64,000 nucleotides of DNA from Malurus cyaneus samueli (GCA_009741485.1 CM019214.1:55470761-55534760); one strand, 5' to 3'. Shown: positions 1-13,200, numbered from the stretch's first letter. Numbers and translations: made by a program. The notes: a model not told the origin generated them from the letters alone.

Positions 1-208
1 GGCTGTCTCTGTGAGAGTATTTTATATTTCACACCTCTCCTCAAGAAAATCTAAAATAGGGAAAAAATATATTGTCAGTTTAGGCAAACTATTTGACTAA
101 TGTAGGCAAAATGAAAACCTACACGAAGATTATGGGTTTGTTATTGTTATACAATAACAAACAAATTATGGAGTTGTTATTAATGCTGTTTTCATCTATT
201 TAAAGGCT

Positions 209-213
<5 letters not shown>

Positions 214-244
<31 letters not shown>
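214..244. repeat. Poly-T tract (31 T)
   Basis: Uninterrupted run of 31 T. No AATAAA-type signal (TTTATT on this strand) sits just beyond it, so it does not look like the tail of a minus-strand processed retrocopy. Its length is likely to vary between individuals and to be error-prone in assembly. Confidence 0.95.
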
Positions 245-247
<3 letters not shown>

Positions 248-1698
248 GATCGACCACATATATAGGCTTATATATGATTTTCTGTATTAGAAAAAAGGAT
301 TTCTAAATTTCTCTGGTTTGGGAGTTTTGGGAGAGGGTTGCGTTTTGGAGTTTTTTGGGGGCGCGTGTTTGGGGTTTTTTTAAATGTATTTAGCAGCAAT
401 TTTCTTCATGGTGTTTTCAAGTGAAAGCTTGACAGGAAATTTTCTTGGAGAAATTGGGCTGTTTTAAAGAATGGTTTCAACAGAATTATTTCTAACACAC
501 AGCAATGCACACAATCTTCTTAGGTTTCCTGCCTCCACTAACTGATAAACAAAAGTAACTTGCAACATTATATCTAAAATAGTTCTAATAAAAATGAAAG
601 GAGCTTCTTTGGAGTTATATGATGTTCAGTGTGAAAAGACAGACATACCAAATAGAAGTAGATATAAAATGTATTTTAGGAATTCCATAGGCATGTCTTA
701 GAATTTAATTTTTTTGCCATTAGGTAAAACTTGCTTTCCAGTATGGAATTCTCTGCAGATATCCATTCTTACTCTTTTGGGTAGTGCTGTTAACCAAAGC
801 TTTTTCTACCAGAGAAAGTGTACCTAGCCAGAACTTTGTTTCTATAAATTATACACTTGTGTAAACTAAGTATACAGATTTATGTTTTGTGTGACCCTTT
901 TAACTCTCTGTACTTGCTGTTAAGTTGTATATTTTTCCGTAGGAGACTGTAACTCATAAGAAAATGACTAACGCTGAAAACTCAGTTAAGTCTCAAAAAT
1001 AGGCATTAGTTTTGAGGCCTGGCACTCCTTTTGGGAAATCAAAGTTTTTATTGCCAGATAAATTAGTGCTTCAAAAGTATGAATACAGATGCTGTCTGCA
1101 AATTTGTCACAATCTGTCTTCCAGCAGAAAGAATTTATACTGTATATAGTAATGGAAAACAGAAAACTGCATATTTCACTAAATTGCAGCTGTGTTGGGA
1201 AGATTTATATGGTTGTTTTGTGTCAGAGAAACATATAGGTCTGTCAGTATTCACTTCAGTATTCCACACAGGACTCTGGAATTCCTATTTTAAAGTATTA
1301 TATTTTTAATAGATTAATAAAATATAGCTTTTTTTTTTTTTTTTTAATTGAGAAGTATAATAAATACTAGTGTTTATCAACATTTTATTGCAGAAGATGA
1401 CTGTAGTAATTGTGTTATTCTCACTACAGGCTTGACAGACCATATCTAAAGAATGTCAGTACTGCAACCCCATTTTCATAATTCCTAGTGTCCACTAGTG
1501 CAGTATTAAATGTTTAGAGGACTAGTAAACATCATCAAAGATACTGCATAGAATAAGAAGGACAAAGCAGTTTTATTTTTATATATAATCATATTCATTC
1601 ATTTAGAGATTGAATATCCTCAGATAACAGAAAGCAGAACAGAGACAGCAAGTTTCTTTTTGCTTGCATGCCTTTACATAATGGAGTCGTACTTTTCC

Positions 1699-1773
1699 TT
1701 TTTTTTTTTTTTTTTTTTTTTCTGCTCCCTACTGTCAATCCCTTTCAGCAACCAGCCTTCAAAAACAGGAGCT

Positions 1774-1807
<34 letters not shown>
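1699..1807. repeat. Paired poly-T tracts (23 T and 31 T)
   Basis: Two pure T runs, 1699-1721 and 1777-1807, separated by 55 bp of ordinary sequence. An earlier 17-T run lies at 1329-1345. No retrocopy was recognised next to them. Confidence 0.95.
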
Positions 1808-1808
<1 letters not shown>

Positions 1809-3544
1809 TAGTTGTGAAGTATGGATCCAATTACTCCAGCAACAAAAAAAAACAGAGTTCATTTTAATAGGATTTGTAGTAAAACAAGGCATATAAAAAT
1901 CTGATGCATAGGCAAAGAATTTTTCATCTTTAATCATTAAGCTACCAGTACAAATTGAGCCCTGCAGTTATTTCATTCCCAAAGGAGAAGCGAGATTTAA
2001 AGAATTCAGAGGATTAAATATTTGTGTTTGAGTGAACATGCTAAGTGTTTTTGTGGTTGCTATCATTAAAACTGTATTTCAACACTTTATTTCAAATGCA
2101 TACAATACACATTCTCTCTAAATGATAGTTTGAATCTCTTACTAGATATGGGGTATTAAGGTCAGCTCTGTTATATCACCATCCTTCCCACAGATGCCCC
2201 CCCAATCTCTCTGGTTACTAACATATTGTTACCTACTGTCAATATAAGAAAATATAAAGTTAGCTTTTTTTCCCTCAGTAAAGAGTTACATACTACAATC
2301 TGTTATTTCTGTGAAAAAGAAAAAAAAGATATATGTCCAGACAAAAGTTTGTTCTTCCCCTGGAATCCATGAACCCCTGAAAATCAAAATATGTTCTATC
2401 CAAATTATTCAGTGATGCCTCTCACACCCAATGCCACTGCCTTGTTTTCCCATCGGAGTGTAAATATGGAATAGGTGAAATTTTCATTATACTGTTATTG
2501 AAAAAACTAAGAAATTAACAGCAGGATAACAAAATACCCAGTCATTGTGAGAGAAATGAGAAATTGTCAAATACAAGGCACACACAATGCACCGGGCCAG
2601 ATCAAAGTACCACACATAGAGTTTAACATTTCTTCCAGAATAAAATCTTAATAACGATGAACGTCCAATAATTACATATCAAGTGTGACAAACAGTCAAA
2701 ATTTTCACAGTCTTGCTGCATCCTAACCTTTATTACCATTTATTAAGGCTACTGATATAGAGAAGGCTTTTAGGAAATGCTTCCCATTATAATATATAGG
2801 CAAATAATCCTCTTATATACAACATTTTTATATAGCCTTCTCCAAAGCCTGGAGCGTAGCCTGGACTATATGTAATGTCTGTATCTAAATAAATTACTGT
2901 AGCGTTTTTGAGGGCAATGCATCCATTTAAAACATCCATTTACAAGTAGAATAATGCCACTTCTGTCCAAATATTATAAAGGCAGAGTGGATCTGTTAGA
3001 ATATATATCCCAGTGATATTACAAAACTAAATGTTGTGTATAGGCTGAATATTCAGAATTGCCCTGCACTCCAAGGTTGCGTATTCAGGATTCCATGTGC
3101 ACCTCAGCTGTTCAGTTTTCCAGTGTCCCCAGTAAGGGACCCCCTAATATTGTTTGGTGTTTTGGACGTGAAAAAATAAGACCTGACTAATCAAAGTCTG
3201 GTGTGCTTTAAATTCCAGTTTATATATTAAGTTTTAAAGCTGCTTTGGAAAATATTCCCCTAAACATTCACACGCTGTCATCTTAGCTATTGTCTAGGTA
3301 TCATGGACAAGAATCTCTAATTAGCCAATCTCTTAAAAAACTTTAATAATGCACACCTGCAGTGGTATCATCTTTGCATGAACAGAATGGAACTGATAGG
3401 GTTATCCCAATTCATGAGTATGAGTTTTGTATAAAGATATCCAGATGGACTGGAATATGTACATGTGTAGGAGGGCAAGTGCAGGGTGTGCCTGAGAGAT
3501 ACAGAGAAGCTGCAGATGGTGTTTGACTGTTGAACTGAGAATAT

Positions 3545-3740
3545 GTATCTGTAATTTATCTGGAAGATGAGGTAAACAGCACATTAATTAAATTTGCAGA
3601 TGATACCAAATTGGAATTTGTTGCAAACACCACTGAGAAATGATACAAAGCAAAGTGACCTAGAAAAGGTTAGAAACATATGCAAAACTTTGAAAAGTGA
3701 TATATAGTCTTGAGAATGAAAGTTAGTATATTGAAAGTAG
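3545..3740 (+). mobile_element. Old CR1/L3-clade LINE fragment, RT catalytic region
   Basis: Frame +, codons at 3560-3616, reads LEDEVNSTLIKFADDTKLE. FADDTKL (3593-3613) is the hallmark RT active-site motif of CR1/L3-clade non-LTR retrotransposons, with both catalytic aspartates kept. The following residues (SDLEKVRNICKTLK pattern) fit the usual region after the motif, but a stop interrupts between them. No start, endonuclease or 3' end is visible, so this is a short, decayed internal scrap rather than a working element. The family is inferred from the motif and its local context. It looks older than the avian CR1 copies elsewhere in the window. Confidence 0.75.
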
Positions 3741-3907
3741 ACCTTGAATAAGCTAGAGATAATGGAAAACCAATTATATTAAGACAATTTAAAGCATGAT
3801 CATAGTCAGTGTATGACCAGTTTTAATTTTTTTCTGCTCTTCTTTCTCTCTTTTTAGTGTTTTTCTTTGTTATTGTTTTTTATTTGCTTGTTTTTGCTTT
3901 ATTTTTT

Positions 3908-3949
3908 AAAAAAAAAAAAAATTCTGCTTTTTTTTTTTTTTTTTTTTTT
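3908..3949. repeat. A14 tract followed by T22 tract
   Basis: Pure A run at 3908-3921 and pure T run at 3928-3949, with only six bases between. Together they can fold as an A:T hairpin. The preceding 90 bp are T-rich low-complexity sequence. Confidence 0.9.
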
Positions 3950-4177
3950 ATGCATTAAAAGTGCAGTTCATTTCAAGTGCAGAAAATTTTTATCACAACC
4001 AGGCACCGTCCCACATTTTTCTCACTGACCCAAAAAATCTACTGCTGCAGCTATCCAAATCAGAGATACTGGTGAAAGTTGTCATTATCTTAGTGACTAT
4101 AAATAAATTAATTTCTTTGCGTCTAAAAGTAAGAATGGAACCTCATCTTGTTAATACTTTGCTCCCCACTACAATCA

Positions 4178-4197
4178 CCTCTACTGCACAGTAGAGG
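4178..4197. repeat. Palindrome with 9-bp perfect arms
   Basis: Left arm CCTCTACTG (4178-4186), spacer CA, right arm CAGTAGAGG (4189-4197). The arms are exact reverse complements. It lies in unique sequence with no gene nearby, and its function, if any, is unknown. Confidence 0.85.
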
Positions 4198-4608
4198 GGT
4201 TCATTTCCTTGAATTTGGTCAAACCAGTATAAATCTAATTAAACTCAGACAAGTTGTTCTCAATTTGCAGTTAGCTTTGAAGTTTGCTACTTCTGTTAAA
4301 GAATAAGAAAGTGTGAAATATTTTTCATTTCTTCCATCAGTGCTACTTAACTAAAAGGTATCATTTCCCTCTAGAAATGCCATATTACCTTTACCATTGT
4401 GATTGCAGCAACATTGTGACTGACAATGAGTTAATTCATGAGAGTAATTTAATTCCAGAGTACCCAAAATTTGAAGAAATAAGCATCATTACCTCTAATA
4501 ATTACAACCCTCATCCAGGAAGAGAGAACTCAATTTTACTTTCTGCCCTGACAAAGAGTTTTGTTTCTATTTTATGGTCAAGTATGAAAATCAGTTTTAC
4601 TGGAGAAT

Positions 4609-4622
4609 TAAAAAAAACAAAA

Positions 4623-4656
<34 letters not shown>

Positions 4657-4671
4657 AAAAACAAAAAACAA
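4609..4671. repeat. A-rich (AAAC)n low-complexity DNA
   Basis: Runs of 6-9 A separated by single C residues across about 60 bp. Simple-sequence DNA that explains the lysine-rich open frame crossing it. Confidence 0.9.
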
Positions 4672-7413
4672 AGGATTAAATTAGAATAAGGAGACACAGT
4701 GAAGGAGGAGATGAGTTTGTAGTTTACAGGTAATGACCCTTTCTTTTTTTTTCCCAAATGGTTATTCAGAACTGCCTTTACCACACCATGAATTCTTCTC
4801 AGCTCTTGAGCTTTCTCCTCTCTGAAATGAAATAAATTAATAGTTCCAGAAAGTAAGATCAACATCCCTAGATAACTTGATTGTCAGGATACCTTTAACA
4901 ATTATGGTTACATGGTACTTTTATCTATGTGACAGTATTTAATATACATTATACTTACGTTCCTGGCTGAATAGTCGGCTTAATAACTGGATTACAAAGT
5001 ACCCTCAATTCATTCAATCTATTTCCCATGGTTTTCAAAGGATGTGGAAGGTTTGTTCTTCTCAGGATAGGAATAAACAGAGGCCATGAAACAGGTAAGT
5101 TATTTTGCAAGAGGACGTATGGCATCAGTTGTTGAATGCAGAAGGTATAATTTGGTGCTCAAATATCAAATTGCCATGCCTAGCTGCAGACAGGAATATG
5201 TGTTTATGAATCCATTCACAAAACTATCTTCCTTAAACCTTCTTAATTAAAGTGAGAATCTGATTCAGATGTATGTACCTTTTATCTACTGCTGGGTATC
5301 CACTCCTCATATTCCTATTACAATCCTCACGCAATCCACAGTTTCCTGTAACTTACTGATAAGGCACCTGCCTCTTTTGTTCTTTTTCTTCTCAAAGAAA
5401 GTATATTGACTTTCGCTTTGTCTGGTGAAGCTTACAGGTTAAACTTTTAAACTCAGCATGGTGCATAGACACTGAGGATTTTCAGGGTTTCAGGGTCTTC
5501 TTCTATATCTGGCTCCAAGAATATTCTTAAAATTCCAACCAAATGCCTGTACAAATGACACCTTGATCAAAACTAATAACAGAATACCTCAGTAACAAAT
5601 CCCAAGACTTTTAAGAGAGGTTGGCAAATGCTTAAAAGAGACAAAAAAAAAAAAAGAAAAGAATTATCCTGAAGTTATGGAAAATCTTAAGACCAATATA
5701 CTTGGGAAACATTTCTGAAGTACATTGACTGCAACCTCTTGAGTAATGGAAAAGCATGTATCCATAGTTCAAAATATTTGGATTGTTTCTGAGCAGGAAG
5801 AAAGAGAAAAATTTAGAATCCATTTTTATTGATTCATTTGCAGAATGCATATTGAGTTTTTCCTGTCACACATGCAGAGTGACTCCACTTGAAAGAACAA
5901 GCAAGTGAGCTGTCACGTCAGGAGACCAGGTTTTCATGTTCCATTGTAGAGGGCTGAAATGAAAGGTTTTGGCTATGACTTTGAAGCCATTTATTATCCT
6001 TTACACAACTTAAGAGAATCCTGAGACTGCTATAAATTGTAAATTTTTGCCTTGAATCCAAATAAAAGCATAAAAATCAAATATGGTGCAACTAATAAAA
6101 ATTTATAACTATATAATATTGTTTAATCACTAGAGCTTATACAAAATATAAGCATTTTGCAGCTGTATATAATCCATGTGATCTTGATGCAATAGGGATC
6201 CAAGCAAAAATCCTGGCAGACAAAGATCAAGATAATACCAAAGGACTAAAAAAAAGCAGAATACTCACTAAACAACCCAAAACCCAATATAATCAGCAAT
6301 GGGAGCAAAGGAGACCCTCCTGTTTTTGAGGGGAACATGGGCATTTGAATAAAACACTGTACACCAGTGAAGAAAATAAGAAGAATGTAAGATAACTACA
6401 GCTGCAACTTGACTTAAAGAGCTCTGAAGGGTCATCAGCTTCAGCTCAGTAAAATGTCAAGGACTACAGGCATCAGTGCTAAATAAATGTAAGCATTACC
6501 AGCTATACAGTGCTCTATAGTGAGATCTAATTTGAAGAGTCTTAAAGACTAAAGATTTTGTGTTCATAATGGTGATGGTTAATAAGAAGCAAAAAGTAAC
6601 AGATAACAAAGGTGTTATCAATTAATTCATCTAGTAAAGTTTAAAGTTTCAAACTCCTGATTTATCAATCTTATGACATCATTATAAAGTCCTAATTTTC
6701 ATATACACTTTTTTTATTGGAAATACTTCTCCCCCAAATAACAAAAAAGAATATTTTTATTTGAAAGATTCAGATTAATCACGTTGTATCCTTACAGTGT
6801 CATTGTGTTCTCTTCCCTGTAATCTCATTGTATTTTCCCCAAAAATGCATTTACCATTAAGAAATAAAGTTTTGGTAAGAGTATTTTCAGTATTTCAAAC
6901 CTTTGGTTAGCCTTGAGCTTTCTACTGCCAAGCAGCATGACCTTTTATTTTTGTGCACATATGAAAGTTGTTTTGAACAGAGATAAAGTCTAGAAAAACA
7001 AAGTGAAGATAATGTTGCAGAGATATATGACTGAATCCAAATCTTTCTTTACTAAATGATTATCTGGTTTAAACTAACTATGAGATAAGTGCTGAAAACC
7101 TAATCATTATCAGCAATTTATAATCACAATCATAGCTTCACTATCAGTTCAGTGAGATGATTTAAAATTATTTTCTTTTGAGCTGTTAATGTCTCATGAG
7201 TTTTCCTCACTGTCTGATGGTAACAGTTTGCAAGAGAATTTTTTTTTTCTGTAATAGACAAATAGACAAAAGATTTTTATCAGATGACAGCTTACACAGT
7301 GGTGAAAATAATAACACCAAAAAAGATTCAATAAATCAGACAGGTCTTGAACTTTTTTTTTCTTTCAGCATTACTGACTTTAGTGGACTGATTTGTTTTT
7401 AAATGCTTTAAGT

Positions 7414-7517
7414 TCTTTTTTTTTTTTTCTTTTCTTTTTTTTTTTTTTTTTTTTCTTTTCTGGTATTTGTTTTTGGGTTTTTGAGATTTTTTTGGTTGTG
7501 GGTTTTTTGATTTTTTG
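7414..7517. repeat. T-rich low-complexity tract
   Basis: Runs of 8-18 T broken by single C, then T/G-rich sequence. It explains the lysine-rich minus-strand frame across it. No coding content. Confidence 0.9.
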
Positions 7518-7853
7518 AAAATCTGCATGCTCAGACCCTCTGCTGGTGACCTGAATGGAGCTGTGCCAATTTACATTAACAGCGCTGACACATTTTTGGC
7601 TGTGGATTAAACTAATGCATTTTTCATCTCATACATCTGCCCCAGCCTGTTATCAGAGGCTGCAGTCCCTATGGCAAGGGCAGATGAATGAAAACCTATT
7701 TCTTAATCAAGGCTAACCTGTTAAAGAAACTTGAATTCCACTTTAGCTTACCTTAATTTGGCTGGTTGTAAGTCCAAAAAATGCTGAGGATTGATTTAGC
7801 TCTTCCTGTTCCTGAGGTGGCATCTTCCACAAGTGGGATAGGCAGCTAGGGGC

Positions 7854-7984
7854 TGGAGACAGATTCAAATGTCAAATCTCAACCTGCTGCAATTTTTTCT
7901 TTTTGACACGATGTCTGGTGGAGACAGATTCAAATGTCCAATCTCAACATGCCACAATTTTTTTCTTTCTGATATGAAGTCTGG
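7854..7984. repeat. 65-bp tandem duplication (two copies)
   Basis: Unit 1 at 7854-7918 and unit 2 at 7919-7984. Both begin TGGAGACAGATTCAAATGTC and end GTCTGGT, with scattered substitutions between copies. The divergence suggests an old local duplication. The open frame across it has no recognisable protein. Confidence 0.9.
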
Positions 7985-8089
7985 TTTAGGAGAAAATCTA
8001 CTTGCAGCTACAAGGCATAGAGGGCTACTGTTCCTCACAGGTCTGCACTGCTCACATGCCTTACCTTCTCTGGGTTAGAAAGCAAACTG

Positions 8090-8235
8090 AGGTAAAAAAA
8101 ACAAAAACCAAAACCAACACCTCCCCCCCAAAAAAAAAAAAACACAAAACCCCAAACTAACTAACTACCTAACTAACTAACTAACTTACTAACTAACTAA
8201 CCAACCAACTAACTAAAAAAAGCCAAAAAACACAA
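8090..8235. repeat. A-rich tract and (CTAA)n microsatellite
   Basis: A/C-rich low-complexity sequence leads into a CTAA tetranucleotide array at about 8156-8214 with a few interruptions (CTAC, CTTA, CCAA), followed by more A-rich sequence. Confidence 0.92.
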
Positions 8236-8475
8236 TCAAAAAGCCAAGCCAAAAAATACTTCAAAATTGAGAAAGTATTATCACTCTGTTAATAAAGAAG
8301 TTGAAAATGGAAGGGCACATTCCACTACCATGACTTGAGTTATGAAAAGGTTTAGTATTTGATAAAATGTTAAAATGTGGTCCATTTTCAAATTTTCATC
8401 CCTATTTGACGCTATGTTAAACACTTATTCTCCTATATAAACTGCACAGTGACATGCAGGCAGATAAGGGTTCCT

Positions 8476-8501
8476 CCTTTAATTTTTTTTTTTTTTTTTT
8501 T
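8476..8501. repeat. Poly-T tract
   Basis: T-dominated run of about 25 bases, pure over most of its length. No associated element recognised. Confidence 0.85.
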
Positions 8502-9805
8502 AAATAAAAACTTGTATTTTCAAAAAAAATAAAAGTCAGGAAATAAAGTATGGGATATTGTCCTGAACCCTTAAAAATCTTCGTCTGGGTTATTGTGCAT
8601 ACTTCTTTTAATATCAACCTCATTAAAAGCTGACTGGTTTAGTAGAATCAGCCCTTACAGTATTCTAAATAAAACATAACTGAACTATCTGAGAATGCGA
8701 GAGGACTCTGAATAATTCCCTAGGTAGTGAAAATGCATTTTCAATATTAAATTCTCAAATACAGTGCAATGGAATTTTACCAATCTTTCCAAAACAGTGT
8801 GTTGAGGGGGAAGAACAAGCATGAGAAATATCCTCCTGACAGGTAGTGAAATGAAAAGCATTTGAAAAGTGCTGCTTTGAATGAAAATGCCATTCCAGCC
8901 CTAGCCATAATACCACATTTCCAGCTCCACAGCCACTTGCTTGCTCGTGAATATCCCCCTGCCTTTGAACACAAGTCCTTTATTATTCATTCAGCAGCCT
9001 TCCCAGGATGTTTGCTAAAACACAAGGAGGCATAAAGATTTTAAACAATAAATAAGTCACCTCAATACCACTTGGTTGTAGATTAAACACAGAGGTCACT
9101 GAAAGTAAAAACAAGATTTGACCTTCGCTGTTTCAGTACACATTGAGCAGGGCAATGCAGAGCAATGTGAGCAGGCAGGCTGAGCAAGCATCAGTACAAC
9201 CTGCAAACAGCACAAAAAAGTGCCTGTGCCACAGCCATCCATGGCTCTAGGGGAACAGCCTGCATATTTTCCAATTGAATTTTACTATTATGCTTCACTC
9301 CCTATAATGGTGTAAGAGATTGTGAATTAGAATAGCTGAAGAATGGAAGTAAAGGAGGGTTTCTTTCCTTTTTGTTTTTGGTGTTCTTAATGTCTTGGGG
9401 TAGCTTTTTAATTGTTTGGGTTTTTTTGATTTTTTTTCCTGCCCTATTGCTCAATGCCTGCTAGCAGACAGCAAAGAACACAAATGTTGCAAATAGTTTT
9501 GACAAGTTGGAATTGTTATTGTTGTACCTATATAATATCAATTTTCAGTCTACCACCCAGAACGCACTTTAAAGGTATTCATACACAACATATTACTGCA
9601 TGTATTGTAAGTATTTGATTTAAATATTTTCCTGGAGTGCAATAGAGTTTGTTGGGTTTTGTCTTTCTAATTTATCTTCCTGTATTTCAGAACACACAGC
9701 AAATGCTTCTCTTGAGAATTGTGCCCACACGTGCAGAAAAACATTGACAACATGTTTGAATGATTATTCAAGACAGAGAACTTTCCTTTTGATTTGAAAA
9801 GTGGG

Positions 9806-10203
9806 TTAAATTGCCTGGCTGCCAGATATCCTGGCTTGCCAGAGAGCCAGAGTGGGGTCCTTCATAGGCTGCAGTGGGAACTCTTGCTCTGGCATGGTCT
9901 TCCATGAGCTGCAGGGGAAGCTGGTCCACTACCTGGAGCACCTTCTCCCCCGTTTCTTCTCTCACTTTGGTGCCTACAGGACTGTTTCTCTCACATTTTC
10001 TTACTCCTCTCACCCACAGCTGCTGTGATTTTTTTATCTTTTAATAAATATGATATCATCAAGGTCCTAGTAGCATTCTTGAACAGCTCAGTTTTGGGAT
10101 CACCTTAGAGTCAACTGAAATGGGCTTCTCATCTCACAGAAAGCCCTTCTGATCTCACAGAAGCCTCTCTTGCAGCCCTCCTGCTACCAAATTTTTTTCA
10201 CAT
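9806..10203 (+). mobile_element. Avian ERV LTR, 3' half only
   Basis: Matches my memory of the 3' half of an abundant bird ERVL-type LTR: a CCATGAGCTGCAGGGGAAGC-type segment, CTGGAGCACCTTCTCCCCC, TTTCTCTCACATTTTCTTAC, an AATAAA at about 10042, then the CACAGAAGCCTCTCTTGCAG region and a terminal CTACCAAA. The 5' half is missing and no target-site duplication can be seen. Inside it a motif around TCATCTCACAGAA / TGATCTCACAGAA (10118-10162) is tandemly repeated. It overlaps the equivalent part of the LTR at 46746-47566 in the GGGCTGCAGGGG...CTGGAGCA segment. No viral genes lie beside it. Orientation + is judged from the order of these blocks. Confidence 0.75.
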
Positions 10204-13200
10204 TAAAAAAATTCCTTTGCTACTGATCATTTCTATTATTTCTTTTACCTTGATTTTTATAAAATTATTCCTTTAATCTAATTTAAAAACAAAGATCTTC
10301 TTAATACATTTCTGTCATGGGTAACAATAAATATATGTTTCCCTGCCTCACCTGTTCCTTATTTCCCTTTTTTTTTGTCAATGTCCAAATAACTCATTCA
10401 CATACAACAAGAATTAGCCACTATGTTATAAAGCAATTAACATTGAGTAGCCTCACCCAAAAAGAGAAAAAAACAAAAAAGCAAACGAGACATTTTGATT
10501 TACAGAATTGTACATTTTTTTTTCTAAATTGCAGAAGATTTGATGGCATTGAGCCTTCTTATTACTGACCATGCAATATTGGTTTCTTGGGGACAGCTGG
10601 ATGTCATGAAACTTTAGAAATATTTTTCTGTTTCTATGGAGTAAAGTTTGCCAATGTATCTTATCTTTTCCATAACAGCTGTCATGGTTGGGAGCTATTG
10701 AATAGATTTTATTTTAATGTCAAAGAATAAATAAGTAATCAGTAATGAAAAGAGGATAATGAACTTATAATGTAACTATATCTTAAACCTGTGAGGTGCA
10801 TCACATCACTTTGCTAGTTTTTCGCAATCACTCTCAAACCGGAAAACAAACTGGAGTAAAACTAAATACCAGATGGACAATAATTACTGAAGTTACATCC
10901 CCCAGTGAGCACAATTCTACATACCTTTTTCCTTTATAACATATGAATGAAGAATTTTAAAATTTATACAGCATGAGAGTTACATCAGCAGGAAGTTGAT
11001 AGAAGAAACCAACCAATCAAATTTAACTTTTGAGTGTTAAATGTCATAAGAAAGGCAATATGAAATAGCTGTGCTTCAGTGAATGAGGGGGATAGTCTTC
11101 AGAGACATCTCACCTACTGTCCTATATTTTTGTATATGTCTAATAATCTAATATGTCTAATAATAATGATGTAGTTGTAGTATAAGAAGAATGAAATAAA
11201 AAGAATAGAGCAATAGATAGCATCAACATAACTTCCACACAAATTAAATGATAAAATTAGTGATTTCCTCCATCTTCAGACATCAGTAAGGTAGACAATT
11301 AGGAAGGCAGGTTTTGTCTGTACTCCAAAGGTGTAACAATCCCAAAATACTCCACTCTGTGGGTTGAGTTGTCCCTGAGGAGGGACACGAGTTGAATTTG
11401 GCTACCCAGTTAGGTGTCTAGTGCCCTAAGAAAGTAAGAAATTTAGAAGTAAGAAAGTAAGAAGTGCAGAACAAAAAAGGACCTATGGGAGATGCGAGTT
11501 CTTCTGAAGCAGAAGCTGGATGTCAGATAGGATAACGGGTATCTCAAATGTTCCTGAGTATATGTTTGGTCAACCAATGGTGTTTCATTTAGCTGCACAC
11601 TCTGCAGAGGCATCTCATGCCATCTACAAACCATGGTGCTATCGAAGGCATTTGTACAGGGCTGACAGGGCAAGCTTGCAATGTTGTCTGAAATACCCTG
11701 CATGATTCCACCAGGCCTGAGACTGCTGACTGTTGGTTAAGAACAGAGTGAATTTCCCTCTTTTTTTTTTTTTCCTTCCCTTTTTAAATTCATATATATC
11801 TGAAATCCTTAAAAAGTTTCAAATAACACTAGACAGCAATGTTCAGGTGACTGTATGGGGCTCTTGGATCTCTTTGGTTTACAATGATCATGAGATTCCA
11901 CTGGACATATTAATAAACTCTCTGTTAAATATAATGAGAACTTAAAAACTTGCTTCATAGGCAAACACCTACATTGAAGCAACTGAATTTTAGGATCAAG
12001 TGTTTGAAAAAGGATTTCCCCCTTATCTGGTTATCCAAATACAGTCATGGTATTAGAAAAGCTGTAGGTTGTTAAAGACAGCCATATGTAATAGCCTTTC
12101 CATTTATAGATTAGATAGGATCCCATAAGATGTCTCAAACAACAAAAATTAGTCCATGTTCCAGCAATTAAATTCAGATCTGAATGCTGAGAAATACAGA
12201 TGCTTTCACTTCCTTGTGGCCAGCATTTTACATTAACAGTGAGATGTTCTTGATAAATATGAATAAACTATAGAAGTATTTTGGAAACATATGTAATAAG
12301 ATTCCCTTTAATTATCTTCTCTAAAAATGTGATTTAATAGACATCCAAATTCTTCATTAACATTCAACGCATTCCAACAGCTGGATTTGTTTTCAGTGTT
12401 GTATTTGTATTATTAATAATTTAGAAGATCATTATTTTGTTTACCTTTGTTGTTGTCACTACAGTCTTTGTTGTGTATAAATGTTTTGGGGTAATTCTGT
12501 CTTTTGAGCATCATAAACAGTAACAAATGCTTTTTGATTCACTTACAAATTATAAGAGAAGAGCCATGAAATTTTCCTAACCTTTTCTGCAGCTCAATAA
12601 ATCACAAACAGACAAGAAAGTTAAGCACTGCTTCAGTGGAAAATCAGCAGACAGATGTAGCACACATTCCCCTCAAAATAATTCAGAACCTGTTCCAATT
12701 TATCAAATGCCTACTTTATCTGTCAAAACAATGTCCTTTCTCAAATAAAGGGCATTGTTTCTGCAGCAAGAAAAAGGTTCTGATGTATTGTTATCTGCAA
12801 ATGGATGGTGGAATAATGGAACAACAGGCAGCGTTTCAAGCTAAGAGATCAAAGGGCAGAATACATTACAATTCTTGTTAAAATAAATTAGACTGAAATC
12901 GTAATTTTAATAAAGACATTTATAACCTTAAACAATATTTTTTGAGTTCCCAGATCAGCAGAAACAATAAGAAAATCCCTTTAAATATGTAAGTTGATGC
13001 ATTTCTTCCCGTTGTGAGAACTTCAAATTTCAGAGCTGTAATGTACATTAGCTGGTATCTTGTGCTGACATGACACTATCTTACATTTGCAGAGGAAATA
13101 TTTTCAATTGCTTTGTTCATTTTTTACTGTATTTTCATATTACTATCATACTACAAAAGCATTCTTAGATTTCTAGCTTAAGAATTTCTCTAAGGAAAAT

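Larger units (their letters stand above)
1..3540. other. Gene-free AT-rich stretch with T tracts
   Basis: I see no supported gene here. The stretch is AT-rich unique-looking sequence with three long T tracts (listed separately) and a G/T-rich low-complexity patch around 300-381. The short open frames at 1079-1309 and 1660-1937 have no recognisable domain, and the second pair simply reads through T tracts as runs of phenylalanine or lysine. No RNA gene was recognised. Confidence 0.7.
3741..9805. other. Gene-free stretch with low-complexity patches
   Basis: No supported gene. It contains A/T tracts (3908-3949), an AAAC-rich patch (4609-4671), a perfect-arm palindrome (4178-4197), T-rich DNA (7414-7517), a 65-bp duplication (7854-7984) and a CTAA microsatellite. 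The block 7530-7760 has balanced composition without simple repeats and may be conserved noncoding DNA. Open frames here are short and show no domain. Confidence 0.65.

Noticed and set aside
1660..1937. Overlapping frames rich in Phe (+) and Lys (-)
   Set aside because: Both are produced by the two poly-T tracts.
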